A stretch of 64,000 nt of DNA, from NCBI GenBank assembly GCA_949358305.1, contig OX442318.1, positions 8,914,501 to 8,978,500 of the forward strand, in the 5' to 3' direction. The notes beneath the pieces are model-generated. The model was not told where the DNA came from. It saw only the letters and a program-made list of their open reading frames with translations, and made no database searches. Positions 1 to 9,616 of the stretch are shown in pieces (position 1 is the first letter of the stretch; every line of letters starts with the position of its first letter). The translations under genes and the position numbers were made by a program. The DNA comes from Strigamia acuminata (lineage: Eukaryota > Arthropoda > Chilopoda > Geophilomorpha > Linotaeniidae).

Positions 1-1584
1 TTGCTGATGTCCGACTTGCGCAACCAATACTATGCTCAAACACGAGGTCTAGTAAATGAGATTCGCGAAATATTCCAACAAGGCCCTCGCTCTCTACGAA
101 CAGGGACCGCACGGTCTCTGGACGGTGGATCCTCGCATGGATCCATAAGAGTTAAAGGCACCTCGGCACCATATGATTTAGGACTTCCCACAGCACGTCT
201 GCACCAAGTTCGGGAAGTTGAACATCGAGGCCAGCAGACGAGAATGTCCGCGCAGGCTGCGCAAATTGTTTACACAACAACCACGCCGCCAATGCCGGCG
301 ATGGCAACGATCTACACCCAGGCTCCATCACAGGAATCTGCTCATTTGGACCATTCAACACGAGCAAATCGAGATTTAATGAGCTCGATGCTATACTCCA
401 AGATGGGTTATCCTCGGGACAGATCCGACACCAAAGCAAAGTTGTCACTGCCATCAGTAAGAGCGCAACACGCAAGTAAAGATAAAAATTGTTTCAAGCC
501 TGGAAAACCACCTTTGTTTGATCCAGATAAAGCTGATCTTGATTACATTAATCTTTTTCTTGCGCATTTGTACGCGCACATGTATTCTATGCAGGCCCCG
601 GTGGATGAATATTTAAAAGTATTTGTCATTCAAGCAACGCGTGGAAGAGCGCAGCGATGGTGGTTATCACTAAAACCAAAACCAAAAACATGGGAGGACT
701 TTGAGATTTTATTTCGACGAGCTTTCGCCATGAATTCGGCAGCGGCCAATGTGAAGCTATCCAAGCGAAAGCAACGAAATGAAGAGTCCACGATGTCATT
801 TTTAAGTGAGATTGTATATTATCTTCAAGTTGCAGGATATACCGACCCAGAGCTCCAATGGGAGAAAGCTCAGAACATGATGCAAACCGAAGTTGTTCAT
901 CTCTTGCGCGCATGGAACGTAAACTCGCTGGACGAGGCGATCCAAAGAGGAAATGACATCGACAATCGTCTACAGCTGGACACCATTCGAGCAGACGAAT
1001 ACAAAGATCTGGGTATGGCTGATCAACGAATGCCCTCTCTGCGTGATGCGCAACGCCCCACAGTGCTCAAGGCTGCGGAGAAGTCCAAAGGAGACGATGA
1101 TGTCAAATCTCTCGTGTCCCAGGACGTCAAACGTTTTGCGAGGTATCGAAAACAATTCTTAATCGAGTTAGCTGCAGTGCAGGCGAGACCAGAACAATCT
1201 CCACCTGCGCAGGAACCCGATACGAGTAGTAGTAGCAGCGACACGGATGCTGAACCTGAAATTAAGAAGAGCACAGTCGCCGAGGCGGCTCAGAAGGCAA
1301 CAATTAAAATAAATTTAGCTACTCTGACGCCTCCAGCGGACGTCCCAAAAGACCATGTGTGCTCTACATCAATTGTCACGTTTCCACCAGCGCCAAAACC
1401 ACCATTAACCGTCAAATGTCCTGAGAAAGGCACAGCCTGGAGGAAAACACCGAAGGATTGGTGGTATTTGGTAGATACAGCAACTTGGCATCCGCTGTGC
1501 CCCATATGTTACCAGCCATTTAGGAGACCGGAAAACTCCGAAGGCCTGAAGTTCGGGAAGCCGGTGGAACCAGGCCGCAAATGA
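1..1584 (+). CDS. gag: Gag of element 1 (5' end may be cut by the window edge)
   Basis: Structural capsid protein that would form the virus-like particle. The frame is open from base 1, so the true start may be outside; the first ATG is at base 7. Residues about 160-320 show the retrotransposon Gag capsid pattern: a paired-tryptophan RWWLSL segment, then WEDFEILFRRAF, then an amphipathic stretch with SKRKQRNEESTMSFL. The C-terminal part is acidic and serine-rich followed by a basic tail. No CCHC zinc knuckle is present; the only cysteine pair is a single CPIC near residue 500, which is unusual for a Ty3/gypsy Gag. The TGA stop overlaps the pol ATG in the tetranucleotide ATGA, with pol in the -1 frame, so pol could be made by termination-reinitiation or by frameshifting. 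Confidence 0.85.
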   Translation: MLMSDLRNQYYAQTRGLVNEIREIFQQGPRSLRTGTARSLDGGSSHGSIRVKGTSAPYDLGLPTARLHQVREVEHRGQQTRMSAQAAQIVYTTTTPPMPAMATIYTQAPSQESAHLDHSTRANRDLMSSMLYSKMGYPRDRSDTKAKLSLPSVRAQHASKDKNCFKPGKPPLFDPDKADLDYINLFLAHLYAHMYSMQAPVDEYLKVFVIQATRGRAQRWWLSLKPKPKTWEDFEILFRRAFAMNSAAANVKLSKRKQRNEESTMSFLSEIVYYLQVAGYTDPELQWEKAQNMMQTEVVHLLRAWNVNSLDEAIQRGNDIDNRLQLDTIRADEYKDLGMADQRMPSLRDAQRPTVLKAAEKSKGDDDVKSLVSQDVKRFARYRKQFLIELAAVQARPEQSPPAQEPDTSSSSSDTDAEPEIKKSTVAEAAQKATIKINLATLTPPADVPKDHVCSTSIVTFPPAPKPPLTVKCPEKGTAWRKTPKDWWYLVDTATWHPLCPICYQPFRRPENSEGLKFGKPVEPGRK

Positions 1585-4500
1585 GTCGACCGGCCCTTCG
1601 CGCAAAACGTCTGAAATCCAAACGACGCGCTTCACCTTTAATTAACTTGAAAGAGGACAATCCTTCACAGGTTAATTCAACAACATCTCCTACTGTTATT
1701 ACTCTTTCAGAGTATAAACCTGTAAGTAGTGTTATCTCTTCATCATCTTCCATCATCACCTCAGCTACAAAGGCGTCAGATCTGCAGACTGCCGTTCCTG
1801 AAGCTGTAAAGGACGAATTGCCGAAATTAACAGATTTGCAACCTGTAATTTCGAAGAAAAACCCGAAAGTGACAATAGTGAGTAAAATTACTAAAACTTT
1901 ACCAATAATTAAGTCTACTTCCAGTGCAACAACGACTGAGGCTCCAAAGGAAGTGATCTCTCCTATGAAGGTATCTTTCGTAATGTTGACGCCAGAGGAA
2001 CTTAAAGAAACTCAAGAACCCATCATTGAGATAACGCGCGGGGATCGTTTGTGCAAGAAAGCACCTTGCGTAAAGATTTCCTGGGCTAATGTAGCTTGTA
2101 CTGCGCTTCTAGACTCAGGCGCACAAACGTGTGTAATGAGTGAGGACGTGTTCCAACAACTACACGAAAAAATGGGTTTGGACTTTGTGAATCTCCACGA
2201 GCGGGTGCAGGTTGCGTCTGGTGACATAGTAGATTCCACCAAGTCGATGCAGCTCGCTTTGCGCGCCCCAATAGGCATAATAAAATTCATTTGCATGGTT
2301 TTACCCGATGCCAAAATGGATATGCTCCTTGGACGTGATTTCTGCACAGCGGCCGGAATCGACATCGACCATGCGAGACAACAGTGGAGCATGGTGGGCT
2401 CAAATGAGATTCGCAAATTCATGACTTATGAAGAAGCAAAAAAGTCAGAGTCAATTCTGGTTTTGCCATTTGCGCCAGAAGAAACGCAGGATCCGTCCAA
2501 CCCACCGGCGGCCATTAGTGAGATCGTTCCGACGAAAATACTAAGGAAACCGGATCCGGTGAGTGAAATTAACTGCCTCCTCCTGGCGCATAGACCCTTG
2601 CAACAAGAAATATTCGAGTATCCACATGACGATGCGCAGTATCGAGTTAAACAAGTTCGACATCGTGCGCAACGCAAATGGTCGAATATTTGGTCCCCAA
2701 AGAGGAAAGAAACTTCTAAAATTTCCTCCAGTTTAAAAAAGACAATTTCACGTAAATTAACTTTGAGTCAGTTCCGACGATTACGACGTTTACGACGAAA
2801 AATCAATGTTATTCGTCCAATTGCCAAACAACTCGTTGCGCAACGTGCTAAAGACATCAATGCCAAGAAGGAGTCGAAAATCAACATCTTTTCGATTGCG
2901 CAACCTGACAATGGTGGGAATAACTCCAAAATGAACATTAATGACATTAATTTTTTGCAGTACCAACCTAGTGGAGATCCGACCGATTTAGATTGGATTT
3001 ACCACCAGTTGTGGAACCAATTAACAGTGCCACAGATAAAACTATTAATTAAAACATTGCAGCCCGTTTCGCAAATCTTTCGCGAAGAAATTGGTTTATG
3101 TAATAACACCGAGTACGAGGTGAACCTGAAACCGGATTTTCGTCCAATTCATGTCCCTGTGCGCCCGGTAAACCCTGCGAAAAAGGCGATAATTGATAAA
3201 TATATCGACAAAAAGCTGCAGCAAGGTATTATTCGGCGATCCCAAAGTGATTGCGCCGTTGCTCCAGTCGTCGTACCCAAGAAGACAGGCGAATGGAGAA
3301 CTGCTATGGATTTTCGCCCTATTAATGCGCAAACAATTCCGGACGTTTACCCACTTCCGGACATTGATAACATCTTTGCATATTTGGGAGGTGCGCATTG
3401 GTTTTCGATAATCGACGGACGCGAAGCTTTCCATCAGATCGGCGTGCGCAAAGGTGACGAACGGTATTTAGCTTTTATAACACATCGAGGTTTATTCGAA
3501 TATGTGCGCATGCCTTTCGGACCTATCAACGGACCCGCTACCCTCCAACGAGCGATGAATAAGACTCTTGCAAAGTATCTTTACAAATTTGTATTTGTGT
3601 ATATTGATGACGTGATTATTTTTAGCCGAACTTTCGAGGAACACGTGCAACATTTGCGCCTCGTTTTAGAGGAATTGTTCAACGCTGGATTCACCATGAA
3701 CGCCAACAAAACTGAGCTTTGTCAAAAAAGACTCGAGGTTTTGGGACACATAGTGGAATCTGGCCAGATTACACCAAATCCAAAGAAAGTGGTTGCTATT
3801 CAAAATTATCCCGCGCCAACCAGTTTGCGCGAATTACAACGATTTAAGGGCATGGTAGGTTATTACCAATCATTCATTGCAAATTTTTCCAAAATTAGCG
3901 AAGTTTTCCGACCATTGCTTAAAAAGGACGCAACTTGGATTTGGACGGATGCGCAGCAATTAGCGTTCGAATATCTGAAAGACCAGATTGCGATACCAAC
4001 ACTGAAAAGACGTTTTCCCAGTTGGAAAAAACCATTTATACTGCAGACCGATGCTAGTTATTCTGGATTAGGTGCTGCTTTAATGCAACTTAACGATGAA
4101 GGTGTGAGAATTCCAATTGCATTTGCCTCTCGCGCATTAAACAGCGCTGAAAAGAACTATAAAGTAACCGAAATCGAATGTTTGGCCGCGGTTTGGGGTG
4201 TCAAACGCTTTCGCGCATACCTCGAGATGATGCCATTCTACCTCGAGAGCGACCATCAATCTCTTAAGTGGTTATTTCAGCAAAGGGAACCAACTGGACG
4301 TTTGGCCCGTTGGGTATTATCGTTGAGTGATTATAAATTCACATTTTTGCACTGCTCGGGATGCAAAAATAAGGTAGCGGATGCACTGAGTCGAGCTCCT
4401 GTCGACCCACCTGAAGTCGATGATGAGGATGATAGCCCGGAGGTCGACGAGGCGTGTTACCTTGCCTATTTTGATGATTGCAACGAGTGGCCGGCACTTA

Positions 4501-7226
4501 ATATCATCAAGGAATTGCCAAGGGACATTAATTTGCAGTTTCGAAAGTTATTTAAAACTAAATTCAAAAAAGTGCCTCTCATTGCAGCTTCTTCACCGAC
4601 TAAGAAGAGAAATAAGAAAAAATCTCTTATTCCTCGACCAACTGGTAAAAGGAAAGTGACTGGAAATGCGCCGACTTCAGGTGCGCAAATTCCATCTTCT
4701 ACTGGCGTAGCTACTCCTCCAACGAGGGCACCGCCGGTTACGATCCCTCCAGTTGCACTAACGCCAGTTGTGCAACCAACTGCAACACCAAATGCATCGG
4801 TTCCAGTTGCGCAACCAACCTCACAAGTAAAAATTCCTAATTCATCACCAGTTCGTGTTTCAGTGCCTTTACGAACTCGTAGACAGCGCTCTTTAATTCC
4901 AATTCTGATAAAGAAACGAGGAAGACCACGTAAAATTAATATTGTGCCAATTTTATCTCCTCGTGCTAAACGAGCAATAGCCACACGAACTCGGGCTAGA
5001 TTAAAGGATCCATCTTTGATTCCTAAAACACCACCATGGCTACCACCCAGGTATGCGGGAACTATTAAAAAATGGACATTTCCAAAGTTATTGAAATCAC
5101 AGCAAGTAGGAAGGTTGAAGGCAGTGCGACGTAAATCCGCTATTCCTTCCCATGTGGTGAAACCCAAACCTAAATCAGTTTTAATTCCACCACCCTTACC
5201 TATTCCTACCCCTCCTGCAACTCCAATATCCACTCCTATTCCTAGTTCCATTCCTCCTTCGGCAATTATTCCAACCAGAATTCCTGCGCCAATAAATCCG
5301 TCTAGTTTTAGAAAAAAGACTGCGTCGGCGCCATCACAATTGCCGACACCTGGAACTTTGGTGGATAAAATACGACAAAATTTCCGTCGAATCACTGGAG
5401 TCCCCGCACCAATAATTCAACCTGATAGCCATCGAAGGCCCATTCCAAGACCTTCTCCTGAAATTCCAGATTTACCAACTCCTTCCCCAACTCCTTCAAT
5501 TCCTATCACTGATTTTCCCGTTATTTCTCCGCGTCAACATTCTGAACCAGTGATGTATGACGATGCGGCGGGACCATCAGGACAGCAGAGACCAGAGGGA
5601 TATACTTCGGACCCGGATTCTGACTCTACATCATCTGAAGACAGTTTTGGACCCATTCGTGACATGTCGCCACCAACGAGGAATTATTATGCGCCTCCAA
5701 CATCAGCGCGAAGAACTCCATCGAGATTGCGTCCGCGACGGGAAAGGACAGTAATTGAAGATTCGAGGACTGAAGCAGAGAAGCAAGCCGAATTGGAGCA
5801 CGATCCACCAATCGAGCATCCTCCGTTCGAGCTGTTGCCTACTGCTGCTGAAATCATTGCTGCGCAAAGACAGGATCCCTGGTCGCGTGAGTTGATATTT
5901 TATTTAACTGCCCAAATGTTACCACTTGATCCAGATGAGGCTGCCAAAATTGTGGCTGACGCGCAAGATTTCGGCATCTATAAAGAGATGTTATGTCGCT
6001 TCCCTCCTGTCCATATTAATGAAATTAGAAAGAGGCGCCAAATATATCTCCCATTTGAACTTAGAGAAAGATATTTCCGCGCAATGCACTATCCTCCCGT
6101 AGTTGGGCATATGGGGCAAGAACGAACACTCCATCGTATTAAATCGCGCGTATTTTGGCCAAAAATGCGCGAAGATATTCGAACATGGATACAGGTTTGC
6201 GAAGCGTGTCAAAGAGCTAAACCCCTTAACAGACTCCCATATGGAAAAATGATAATGTCCAGATCGCGCCATCTTTTCTCTGCTATCTACATCGACTATT
6301 ACGGCAAGAAACCTCGATCCACAGAGGGACATTGCTATGCCTTTGTGATGGTCGACTCTGCTAGCCGATGGTTAGACGTACGTCTAACCGAAAACTCAAA
6401 TATAGCCACTACGGTGAAACAAATTCAGAAATTCTGCAAAAGATGGGGTTTTCCCAAGATAATTATTAGCGATAATGCGCCTGCTTTTCGCTCACCAGAA
6501 TTTCGTAGCCAAATCCAGCAACTTGGCGCAATAAATAGATATACCGCCGCATATCACCCGCAAGGTAATATTGCGGAAAGGCTTAACCAATCATTAAAGA
6601 ACTGTATATTAGCATATATTGATGATGACCATACTAGATGGGACGACAACATTGGCTATTTCGTGCTCGCGATTAATTCAGCGTATCAAATTTCTTTAAA
6701 GTATTCACCCTTTAAAATGGTAACGGGCCAGGAAGCTCGATTTCCGGGCGACCTGGATAGCGACACGGATGACGGAGAACCGTTGCCGCCCGTGGAAGCT
6801 GAGAATTTGCACGAACATATGCGTAGAATGCGAGAAAGCGCGATTAACAACTTGCGCGAGTCCCAAATTCGACACAAAAAATGGTTCGATTTAAAACGGC
6901 GCCCCCATGACTTCCGTCCTGGCGACTGGGTAACTTTGCGCAATCGGCAACCTTCATCTGCCGATAAGCAATTCGCAGCAGGTTTACGCCAACGGACTGA
7001 AGGTGTATATATTATACATAGATTGGTGGGCCCCAATACAGTAATCCTAATGGATGAAAACGGCCAAAAAACCCAGCCTTATAATGTCGTGGAATTGCGA
7101 CATTGGTTTTTTGCCGAGGCCAACTTTTTAACTTTAAAAGACGTTGAAATTATTGATAAACATGTTGAAATTTTTGCTGTCAACACTTTAGATATTTTTT
7201 CTGCTTACTTTCTTTCATTTAAGTAA
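1581..7226 (+). CDS. pol: Pol polyprotein of element 1: protease, RT, RNase H, long linker, integrase
   Basis: Makes and integrates the element's cDNA. Aspartic protease at about residues 160-260 (LLDSGAQ near 175); reverse transcriptase about 510-740 with YIDD near 674; RNase H about 815-935 with TDAS near 823; integrase zinc domain (H-H-C-C) about 1500-1545; integrase core with D near 1571, SDNAPAF near 1630 and E near 1664; then a C-terminal strand-rich domain. At 1881 residues it is long for the family. The excess is a proline- and basic-rich stretch of roughly 450-500 residues between RNase H and integrase (about 4430-5820), where most relatives have a short connection. No internal stop or frameshift is visible. 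It overlaps gag by 4 bases; the -1 frame is open only from 1524, so any frameshift must occur between there and 1584. Confidence 0.92.
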   Translation: MSRPALRAKRLKSKRRASPLINLKEDNPSQVNSTTSPTVITLSEYKPVSSVISSSSSIITSATKASDLQTAVPEAVKDELPKLTDLQPVISKKNPKVTIVSKITKTLPIIKSTSSATTTEAPKEVISPMKVSFVMLTPEELKETQEPIIEITRGDRLCKKAPCVKISWANVACTALLDSGAQTCVMSEDVFQQLHEKMGLDFVNLHERVQVASGDIVDSTKSMQLALRAPIGIIKFICMVLPDAKMDMLLGRDFCTAAGIDIDHARQQWSMVGSNEIRKFMTYEEAKKSESILVLPFAPEETQDPSNPPAAISEIVPTKILRKPDPVSEINCLLLAHRPLQQEIFEYPHDDAQYRVKQVRHRAQRKWSNIWSPKRKETSKISSSLKKTISRKLTLSQFRRLRRLRRKINVIRPIAKQLVAQRAKDINAKKESKINIFSIAQPDNGGNNSKMNINDINFLQYQPSGDPTDLDWIYHQLWNQLTVPQIKLLIKTLQPVSQIFREEIGLCNNTEYEVNLKPDFRPIHVPVRPVNPAKKAIIDKYIDKKLQQGIIRRSQSDCAVAPVVVPKKTGEWRTAMDFRPINAQTIPDVYPLPDIDNIFAYLGGAHWFSIIDGREAFHQIGVRKGDERYLAFITHRGLFEYVRMPFGPINGPATLQRAMNKTLAKYLYKFVFVYIDDVIIFSRTFEEHVQHLRLVLEELFNAGFTMNANKTELCQKRLEVLGHIVESGQITPNPKKVVAIQNYPAPTSLRELQRFKGMVGYYQSFIANFSKISEVFRPLLKKDATWIWTDAQQLAFEYLKDQIAIPTLKRRFPSWKKPFILQTDASYSGLGAALMQLNDEGVRIPIAFASRALNSAEKNYKVTEIECLAAVWGVKRFRAYLEMMPFYLESDHQSLKWLFQQREPTGRLARWVLSLSDYKFTFLHCSGCKNKVADALSRAPVDPPEVDDEDDSPEVDEACYLAYFDDCNEWPALNIIKELPRDINLQFRKLFKTKFKKVPLIAASSPTKKRNKKKSLIPRPTGKRKVTGNAPTSGAQIPSSTGVATPPTRAPPVTIPPVALTPVVQPTATPNASVPVAQPTSQVKIPNSSPVRVSVPLRTRRQRSLIPILIKKRGRPRKINIVPILSPRAKRAIATRTRARLKDPSLIPKTPPWLPPRYAGTIKKWTFPKLLKSQQVGRLKAVRRKSAIPSHVVKPKPKSVLIPPPLPIPTPPATPISTPIPSSIPPSAIIPTRIPAPINPSSFRKKTASAPSQLPTPGTLVDKIRQNFRRITGVPAPIIQPDSHRRPIPRPSPEIPDLPTPSPTPSIPITDFPVISPRQHSEPVMYDDAAGPSGQQRPEGYTSDPDSDSTSSEDSFGPIRDMSPPTRNYYAPPTSARRTPSRLRPRRERTVIEDSRTEAEKQAELEHDPPIEHPPFELLPTAAEIIAAQRQDPWSRELIFYLTAQMLPLDPDEAAKIVADAQDFGIYKEMLCRFPPVHINEIRKRRQIYLPFELRERYFRAMHYPPVVGHMGQERTLHRIKSRVFWPKMREDIRTWIQVCEACQRAKPLNRLPYGKMIMSRSRHLFSAIYIDYYGKKPRSTEGHCYAFVMVDSASRWLDVRLTENSNIATTVKQIQKFCKRWGFPKIIISDNAPAFRSPEFRSQIQQLGAINRYTAAYHPQGNIAERLNQSLKNCILAYIDDDHTRWDDNIGYFVLAINSAYQISLKYSPFKMVTGQEARFPGDLDSDTDDGEPLPPVEAENLHEHMRRMRESAINNLRESQIRHKKWFDLKRRPHDFRPGDWVTLRNRQPSSADKQFAAGLRQRTEGVYIIHRLVGPNTVILMDENGQKTQPYNVVELRHWFFAEANFLTLKDVEIIDKHVEIFAVNTLDIFSAYFLSFK

Positions 7227-8020
7227 TTTTCTTTTATTTTCTAAAAATAATTAAAAAAAGGGAAAACACAAACAAAAAAAAAAAAAAAAACCAAGTGTAA
7301 TCCGGTGTAAATCTATCTTTACTACCTATTTTGTTTAAAAACTATTTTTCCTTTCATTTTGAATTTATTCATCTTAATTTTTATGTTTTATGTTATTTTA
7401 TATTTTCTTCATATTTTATATTTAATGTTTTGTGTTATGTGTTTTATGTTTATACTCGGTCACTCGAAAATAACTAAGTCCATTTCAATCAGGGACTATG
7501 TCCGTCACCAGAGTGCGCGACGCCAATTAATCTCTAACAATAGCACGTGGCTATTTCCACAATTCATTTAAATTATTCAATTAATATAATTTATGCGCAC
7601 TTTATTTAAATTAATATTCTGTGTTCTGAATTATTACTTGTTTATCTCACCATCCTTATTTAATCACTTTAAAACAAGAGTTTTGAGCAAAGACAACCTT
7701 CGTTAACTTCCGAATTCCAACACTGAATGTCGCTCTTCAATTGCGATTAGTTACAACCTAACCTCGAACCCGACTTTATTACATGTGCGAGTTTTCAATC
7801 GTTCATCGAAGCTTCTCGAGGCAAAGTTTTACGACTCGTTACATTCCCAGGAATATTCTTTAGTCCTCGTTGTTTGTTTCGTTCTGTGCGCGTTCGTGTT
7901 GTTGCGCTTGATAATTGTGAGTATCGTTTGTCAAACGTATTATTTGTTCTGTGTATTTATATAAGCATTACCTCCACCAACTTAGGCGCATTATATTTTC
8001 CAATACGTATCGAAACCAAC
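7227..8020 (+). promoter_or_regulatory. Noncoding spacer between pol and third ORF with a candidate 5' intron
   Basis: About 790 bases without a convincing gene. It holds an A-rich tract near 7275 and AT-rich DNA to about 7670, then more mixed sequence. A plausible small intron lies at 7917-7985: donor GTGAGTATC and acceptor ACTTAG, ending 35 bases before the ATG at 8021. A spacer this large before a further ORF suggests a separate or spliced transcript for the third ORF. This is inference; no promoter element can be assigned with confidence. Confidence 0.35.
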
Positions 8021-9616
8021 ATGGCGTGTTGTAATGAAGACTTCCCGGGAAGGAAATATCCTAAAAACTATCGAACACCGCCTTTACATGCGGCGGGTCC
8101 TCTGAAGGTTCCACACCACCATCCCGATGATCCACTCGATGCTGGGTTCCCTAATTACGAGATATGTCCGGTATGTTCGGGATACGGAAAGGAAATCGAT
8201 CCGCCGCGGCCCGAGTGCAAGTGCCGGGCGTGTGACGGTCGGGGGGACTTACGGCGCAATTTACACATCGTTTGGATGCGCCAGATCTACGGGTGGGTGT
8301 TGAGGAGATATGAACAGGACCATGTGATTATCGTGAGTGTTACTTATCCGCCATTCCGTCCACTAAACGGTAGTCCGGTGTCAATCCAGAGGTTCCGGAC
8401 GATTCACTTCTGGTATTGGCACCGGGCGCAACGGGTTGCGCACACAAATCGCATTACACCACGACAATGGATCTATCCGATGGCGGAAGTGGTACAACTT
8501 TTATATATTCAAGTGCCAAATTTACTCCAAGACGAGGTGGAAGGTTTAGCCCCCATGTTAAGGGAACAACATCTCGTCGACCAAATGCAATCTGCGACAA
8601 TTCGCTATTTCCACCCATTTCCGGGGGATGCCTCGATGATGAGTGAGCAAGTGGAACTGGTTGCAGAGACTCAGGGCGCAATGGATACCATAGACACTAA
8701 TGACCAGTCAGTATTATCCTATTTTACAGGAAATCGTCCTCCATGTTCAATCAACAGACGAGAGGATCGTACGGAGAAACTTACGCAGAAAGTGCTGGGT
8801 AAGATCGAGGACACGAAAATGCCTTTGCGCCGTGACGAAACTCGGGACACCAATACGACTAGATATCGTCCACAGCCATCCGAGGAAACCCTTGCACAAG
8901 CAACAGTGCAACTGGCCAGTTTATCCATTGACAATAACGGGGATGATGAGGACGACGACGATTCCATGTTCACAAGTGTGTCTACCCATATTGTTTCAAT
9001 TCCAGTTACAAAAAACGAGAACTCAGACCCGCCCTGTGATTTGCGCTATTATTCTGGCCGTTCTACGTTGGGAAATGTGACTGAACAAGAGATGGCGGAA
9101 TTAACTCGTATGCATAACGAAGAAATCGCCCAGTGTCGTACCAGCACTCCACCAGTTCGGGACAACAAATCGAGTTTCAGCGTAACCCCGTCCATCTGTG
9201 GAGTGGCCCATGAGATTTTTGCAGAAACACCGGCTGCGCAGGTCCAAGATGTCCGAAAGTTGGAGCGGAAAATGGCCGATCCACGGTTGTCCAATGTTCC
9301 GTCCACGCAGCAACCCTGCGGACCACCACTCAGTGCACGACTTCCTCCAGCGATGCGGGAACGATTTGCGCAATCACCACAAAACGCGAATTTATCCGCG
9401 ACATCTTTAAAATCAACTTCTAATAATAATAATCTCAATTCTAACACAGGTGCCCGACCGAAGCTTTTAGCAAAGAAAAATGTTCTCGTGACAACTGCGA
9501 GTGCTACTCCCACCACGGTAACGGCAGCTAGGGCAACAGAGGCCCCCTCGTGTTCAACGACGAAGATTTTGAACATTCCAGTGTCGACGCCTGGACCCAT
9601 CACCTATGCGCAGTGA
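8021..9616 (+). CDS. Third ORF of element 1, upstream part, ending at an in-frame TGA
   Basis: The start chosen is ATG 8021 in a good context (ACCAACATGG); the frame is open further upstream but has no earlier ATG. Near the N-terminus two CxxCxGxG motifs (CPVCSGYG and CRACDGRG, residues about 50-80) form a DnaJ-type zinc-finger-like cluster. The remainder is low-complexity, acidic then Ser/Thr/Ala-rich. There is no signal peptide or membrane segment, so it is not an envelope protein. The frame stops at TGA 9614-9616, but the same frame continues without any other stop to 10795, giving about 925 codons in total, close to the third gene of element 2. The TGA is followed by C, a leaky context, so readthrough is possible; a simple nonsense mutation is equally consistent. 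No function is recognised. Confidence 0.65.
   Translation: MACCNEDFPGRKYPKNYRTPPLHAAGPLKVPHHHPDDPLDAGFPNYEICPVCSGYGKEIDPPRPECKCRACDGRGDLRRNLHIVWMRQIYGWVLRRYEQDHVIIVSVTYPPFRPLNGSPVSIQRFRTIHFWYWHRAQRVAHTNRITPRQWIYPMAEVVQLLYIQVPNLLQDEVEGLAPMLREQHLVDQMQSATIRYFHPFPGDASMMSEQVELVAETQGAMDTIDTNDQSVLSYFTGNRPPCSINRREDRTEKLTQKVLGKIEDTKMPLRRDETRDTNTTRYRPQPSEETLAQATVQLASLSIDNNGDDEDDDDSMFTSVSTHIVSIPVTKNENSDPPCDLRYYSGRSTLGNVTEQEMAELTRMHNEEIAQCRTSTPPVRDNKSSFSVTPSICGVAHEIFAETPAAQVQDVRKLERKMADPRLSNVPSTQQPCGPPLSARLPPAMRERFAQSPQNANLSATSLKSTSNNNNLNSNTGARPKLLAKKNVLVTTASATPTTVTAARATEAPSCSTTKILNIPVSTPGPITYAQ

Noticed and set aside
4466-5395. 309-codon open frame on the - strand inside pol of element 1
   Set aside because: It is the antisense of the proline-rich linker; Gly/Val-rich composition mirrors the Pro/Thr codons of the real frame.
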